Assembly: GCA_029051915.1 (NCBI GenBank)
Contig: JAIDKM010000140.1
Location: forward strand, 1-8,625
Length of the DNA: 8,625 bases
From: Alistipes sp.
Lineage (GTDB): Bacteria > Bacteroidota > Bacteroidia > Bacteroidales > Rikenellaceae
Direction: 5' to 3'
Position numbers and translations under genes: made by a program. The notes below the pieces were generated by a model that was not told the origin of the DNA, searched no databases, and worked only from the letters and a program-made list of their open reading frames with translations. Numbering within the stretch: the stretch's first letter is position 1; each line of letters opens with the position of its first letter. Below, piece by piece: positions 6,058-8,625 of this stretch.

Positions 6058-6948
6058 ATGCTACGACACAAACTTGCAGGAGTGGGAGTTGCGATGATAA
6101 CCCCGTTCACGGCCGAAGGCCGGGTAGACTACGACGCGCTGGGCCGCATGGTGGATCATGTGATCGAAGGAGGCGTGGACTACATCGTGGCCCTCGGCAC
6201 GACGGCCGAGACCCCGACCCTCTACATGCCCGAACGGGCCGTCATCACGATGTACATAGCCAACCACATAGCCGGCCGGGTACCGCTGGTGATCGGCTGC
6301 GGCGGAAACTCGACGTCGGAAGTGCTGGATCAACTGCGCGAATTCGACCTGCGGGGTGCCGACGCCATTCTGAGCGTAACGCCCTACTACAACAAACCCT
6401 CGCAAGAAGGACTCTACCAACATTTCCGCACGGTGGCCGAACACTCGCCCCTGCCGGTGATCCTCTACAACATACCGGGCCGTGCGGGTGTGAACATGAC
6501 GGCCGAGACGACGCTGCGCTGCGCCCGCGATCTGGACAACGTGATCGGCATCAAGGAAGCGTCGGGCGACATCGCCCAGATCGAAAAGATCATAGCCGAA
6601 CGCCCGTCCGACTTTCTGGTACTCTCGGGCGACGACGGCATGGTGCTGCAAGTGATGCAACGCGGCGGAGACGGCGTGATCTCGGTGGCGGCGAACGCTT
6701 TCCCGGAACGTTTCATGCGCTGTGTGAACCACGCGAAAGCGGGCGACTACGCCCGGGCCGAAGCGGAATATGCGGCGCTGGACGAAGCGGTGAAGGCGCT
6801 CTTTGCGGAAGGGAATCCTACGGGCGTGAAGTGCGCGCTTTCGGTGATGGGCAAGATCGGCCCGACGATGCGCCTGCCGCTGGTGGAAGGATCCGAAGCC
6901 CTGCGCGAACGCTTCCGAAAACTGATCGCGGAATACGATTTGCGATAG
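6058..6948 (+). CDS. dapA: 4-hydroxy-tetrahydrodipicolinate synthase
   Basis: DapA condenses pyruvate with aspartate semialdehyde, the entry step to diaminopimelate and lysine, in the cytoplasm. The 296-residue protein is full length for this TIM-barrel family. GTTAE holds Thr48 and Thr49 of the proton-relay and pyruvate-binding site. VTPYYNKPSQ holds Tyr111. LYNIPGR holds Tyr137 and Arg142, and GIKEASG holds Lys166, the Schiff-base lysine. The GTTAE form instead of GTTGE seems usual for Bacteroidales-type DapA. Other members of the superfamily (N-acetylneuraminate lyase, KDG aldolases) are less likely because the complete DapA residue set is present. It lies 12 bases after ligA and 30 bases before the next gene, consistent with an operon. 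The leader shows only a weak purine-rich AGAGAG before the ATG. Confidence 0.97.
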   Translation: MLRHKLAGVGVAMITPFTAEGRVDYDALGRMVDHVIEGGVDYIVALGTTAETPTLYMPERAVITMYIANHIAGRVPLVIGCGGNSTSEVLDQLREFDLRGADAILSVTPYYNKPSQEGLYQHFRTVAEHSPLPVILYNIPGRAGVNMTAETTLRCARDLDNVIGIKEASGDIAQIEKIIAERPSDFLVLSGDDGMVLQVMQRGGDGVISVAANAFPERFMRCVNHAKAGDYARAEAEYAALDEAVKALFAEGNPTGVKCALSVMGKIGPTMRLPLVEGSEALRERFRKLIAEYDLR

Positions 6949-6978
6949 AAAAAGCGTTAGCACGTAAAACGCACCGGA

Positions 6979-7716
6979 ATGAAACGACTCCTCAACCTGC
7001 TATGGCTCCTGCCGACGCTGGCCGCGGCGCAGGCACCCGTGGAAGAAGACATCGTGGCCAAGACGCTGGACACCTCGTCGCCCTACTACCATACGGGGCT
7101 GATGATGCGCTACAATGCGGGCGACCCGACGATGACGGACACCGACTACCACTATTTATACTATGGCTACGCCTACCAAGACGAATACAAACCGCTGGAA
7201 ACGAACCTGGCGCTGGACAAACTCCTGCTGCTGGCATCGGCCATAAACCCGGAAGAACCGCAGCGGGAGACACTGGAAGCGGTGATCTCGGCGGGAACGG
7301 ACGCCCTGCGCCGGGATCCGTTCAGTCCGAAAGTGCTGAACCTGATGGCCTATGCCTACGACATGCTGGGCGACAAGGAACAAGCGGCGGCCTATGCGCG
7401 CCGCATGAACGGAGTACTCCGCACGATCCTGGCCTCGGGAGACGGCCTGACGCAAAAGACGCCCCGCCACGTACTGATGTTCGACCATGCGCTCGACGCG
7501 ATGGACGTGGAAGGGTTCTCCTACGGCAAAGCCCGTGTGATAAGCCGCACGGTGGAATATATTCCCCTGCTGACGCCCTACACGGTAGAAGGCAAGAAAC
7601 GCCGGGGACTCTACTTTGATTTCGGCCGGGTATACTGGAACAAACCAGAAGGCTACACATACAAACGTGATCGCACATGGCAATTCAACAACCTCAAACC
7701 CCGAGAATACAAATGA
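6979..7716 (+). CDS. Secreted DUF4919-like protein
   Basis: This 245-residue protein of unknown function resembles the Bacteroidales DUF4919 family. A signal peptide is evident: MKRLL, a Leu-rich core, then AAAQA with likely cleavage near residue 17-19, so the protein is exported to the periplasm or beyond. The mature part has SSPYYHTGLMMRY and DYHYLYYGYAYQDEY, which I associate with DUF4919. A helical, tetratricopeptide-like stretch follows (about 95-150, including SPKVLNLMAYAYDMLGD), and the C-terminal part contains GLYFDFGRVYWNKPEG. There is no lipobox. The ATG at 6979 is chosen because it gives the signal peptide. The gene lies 30 bases after dapA, and its TGA overlaps the start of the peptidase gene by four bases (ATGA), implying translational coupling. 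Its role may therefore relate to that peptidase, which is an inference from position. Confidence 0.8.
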   Translation: MKRLLNLLWLLPTLAAAQAPVEEDIVAKTLDTSSPYYHTGLMMRYNAGDPTMTDTDYHYLYYGYAYQDEYKPLETNLALDKLLLLASAINPEEPQRETLEAVISAGTDALRRDPFSPKVLNLMAYAYDMLGDKEQAAAYARRMNGVLRTILASGDGLTQKTPRHVLMFDHALDAMDVEGFSYGKARVISRTVEYIPLLTPYTVEGKKRRGLYFDFGRVYWNKPEGYTYKRDRTWQFNNLKPREYK

Positions 7717-8625
7717 TCCGACGCCTTGCATCGCTGCTGGTGCTGCTACTGGCGCTCCTGCCGACGGCCTGCGAGAGAGAAAACCCGACCCGAATCACGC
7801 TCTCGCAAGCCGAAGTACTGCTTAACGGCGAAGAAGGAGCCCGGACGACCTGCCGCATCACGGCGACGGGCCCCTGGACGCTGACGATCGCGGGCGAAGA
7901 TTTCGAAGCCGCCCCCCTTTCCGGAAATGCCGGAGAGACGCAACTGACGATAGTGAGCACGAGCGAAAACCGGGAAGAACAACGCCGGACGCTGGGAGAG
8001 ATCGTGCTCCACCCGAACGCGGCGGTCGACCTGCAACGCATCGAAGTACGGCAACGTCCGGCGACGGCGCCCCGGAGCTTCTTTTTCTTCTTCATAGGCA
8101 CCGATCTCCAGAGATTCTTCACCAAGAATCTGCAAGATGCCGTGAGTGCCATAGATGCCGCGACACCCGGAGACGGCCGAATAGCTGCGTTCCGCTACAA
8201 CGCGACCGACAAGGTATGGGAAATAGCCGAACTGCACTACGACCCGGCGCTGGAAACAGGCGCGATAACGACGGTGGAACAATTCGAAGGGATCGACCGC
8301 ACAGACCCGGCGTTCATCACCGAAATCATCGAGAAGATGAAAACGCACTTCCCGGCGAGGGAATACGGCCTGGCATTCGGAGGCCATGGCACGGGCTGGC
8401 TCCCGATAGGAAGCGTCCTGTCGAGAACCCGTCTCTACGCCGGAGGAAACTACCCTGTTACCCGCTACTATGGAGAACCGGGCTCGCAGTTCGAAGTGGA
8501 AGAAATAGCCGGCAGCCTGGCGGCGACGGGCATGATGTTCGACTACCTGTGCTTCGACGACTGCTTCATGTCGAACATCGAGACGCTTTACACCCTGCGT
8601 GCGAACGCCCGCTACATTGTAGCCT
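7713..8625 (+). CDS. Clostripain-family (C11) cysteine peptidase, BACON-like lipoprotein, C-terminus missing
   Basis: The visible 304 codons encode a probable lipoprotein. MIRRLASLLVLLLALLPTAC ends in a lipobox-like PTAC with Cys20, although Pro at -3 is atypical. Residues about 27-116 look like a BACON-type beta-sandwich (ATGPWTLTIAG, then GETQLTIVSTSENREEQRRT). From about 121 the protein resembles the caspase-like clostripain (MEROPS C11) fold: SFFFFFIGTDLQ, the GGHGTGW motif with putative catalytic His225, and CFDDCFMSNIE with putative catalytic Cys284. Known relatives include clostripain, PmC11 of Parabacteroides merdae and fragipain of Bacteroides fragilis, which cleave after Arg or Lys, and several self-process. 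Its ATG overlaps the stop of the DUF4919-like gene. The frame is open at the window end, so the C-terminus is unknown. The natural substrate cannot be told from the sequence. Confidence 0.9.
   Translation, partial: MIRRLASLLVLLLALLPTACERENPTRITLSQAEVLLNGEEGARTTCRITATGPWTLTIAGEDFEAAPLSGNAGETQLTIVSTSENREEQRRTLGEIVLHPNAAVDLQRIEVRQRPATAPRSFFFFFIGTDLQRFFTKNLQDAVSAIDAATPGDGRIAAFRYNATDKVWEIAELHYDPALETGAITTVEQFEGIDRTDPAFITEIIEKMKTHFPAREYGLAFGGHGTGWLPIGSVLSRTRLYAGGNYPVTRYYGEPGSQFEVEEIAGSLAATGMMFDYLCFDDCFMSNIETLYTLRANARYIVA

Noticed and set aside
6061..6963. 300-codon minus-strand frame opposite dapA
   Set aside because: It mirrors dapA almost exactly, is His/Arg/Phe-rich and has no recognisable motifs.
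5223..7619. 798-codon plus-strand open frame across ligA, dapA and the DUF4919-like gene
   Set aside because: It is an out-of-frame shadow of three well-supported genes, Arg/Gly/Pro-rich throughout, and ignores their boundaries. GC-rich codon bias explains the lack of stops.
1..8625. CRISPR array, tRNA/rRNA genes, insertion sequence or reverse transcriptase
   Set aside because: I looked for regularly spaced direct repeats, tRNA-like cloverleaf ends, transposase motifs and RT motifs such as YxDD and found none that could be supported.

Overview
The window looks like chromosomal DNA from a GC-rich member of the Bacteroidales, most likely Alistipes/Rikenellaceae or a close relative. The reasons are the EtfB/EtfA, PurA, LigA and DapA sequence styles, a TAnnTTTG-type promoter upstream of purA, weak or absent Shine-Dalgarno sequences, a DUF4919-like secreted protein, a BACON-like domain joined to a clostripain-type (C11) peptidase, and a fragment of a gut-Bacteroidales variable surface-protein domain. 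The genus is an inference; no ribosomal RNA or other taxonomic marker is present.

Layout. The left half (1-3819) reads on the minus strand. In transcription order it holds a small acidic-tailed conserved hypothetical gene (3819-3511), a 5'-truncated gene fragment related to the FISUMP / C-type-lectin-like variable domains (3493-3120), the purA promoter and purA (2984-1716), a 286-base noncoding stretch with several stem-loops (1715-1430), then etfB (1429-551) and the first 179 codons of etfA (537 to the window edge). The right half (4015-8625) reads on the plus strand as a tight cluster: ligA, dapA, a DUF4919-like secreted protein, and a lipoprotein peptidase of the clostripain family that runs off the window. 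An AT-rich divergent promoter region (3820-4014) separates the halves.

How the genes work together. etfB/etfA encode the two subunits of an electron transfer flavoprotein. purA makes adenylosuccinate for AMP synthesis, ligA seals DNA nicks, and dapA starts the lysine/diaminopimelate branch; these are housekeeping functions. The last two genes are exported proteins whose coding regions overlap by four bases (ATGA), so they are probably translated together and may act together at the cell envelope.

The most unusual content is the orphan variable-domain fragment between the hypothetical gene and purA, which has codon use unlike its neighbours. Next are the structured noncoding element between purA and etfB and the coupled DUF4919/C11 pair. 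No complete new defence or mobile system is visible, and no tRNA, rRNA, CRISPR array, transposase or reverse transcriptase was found.
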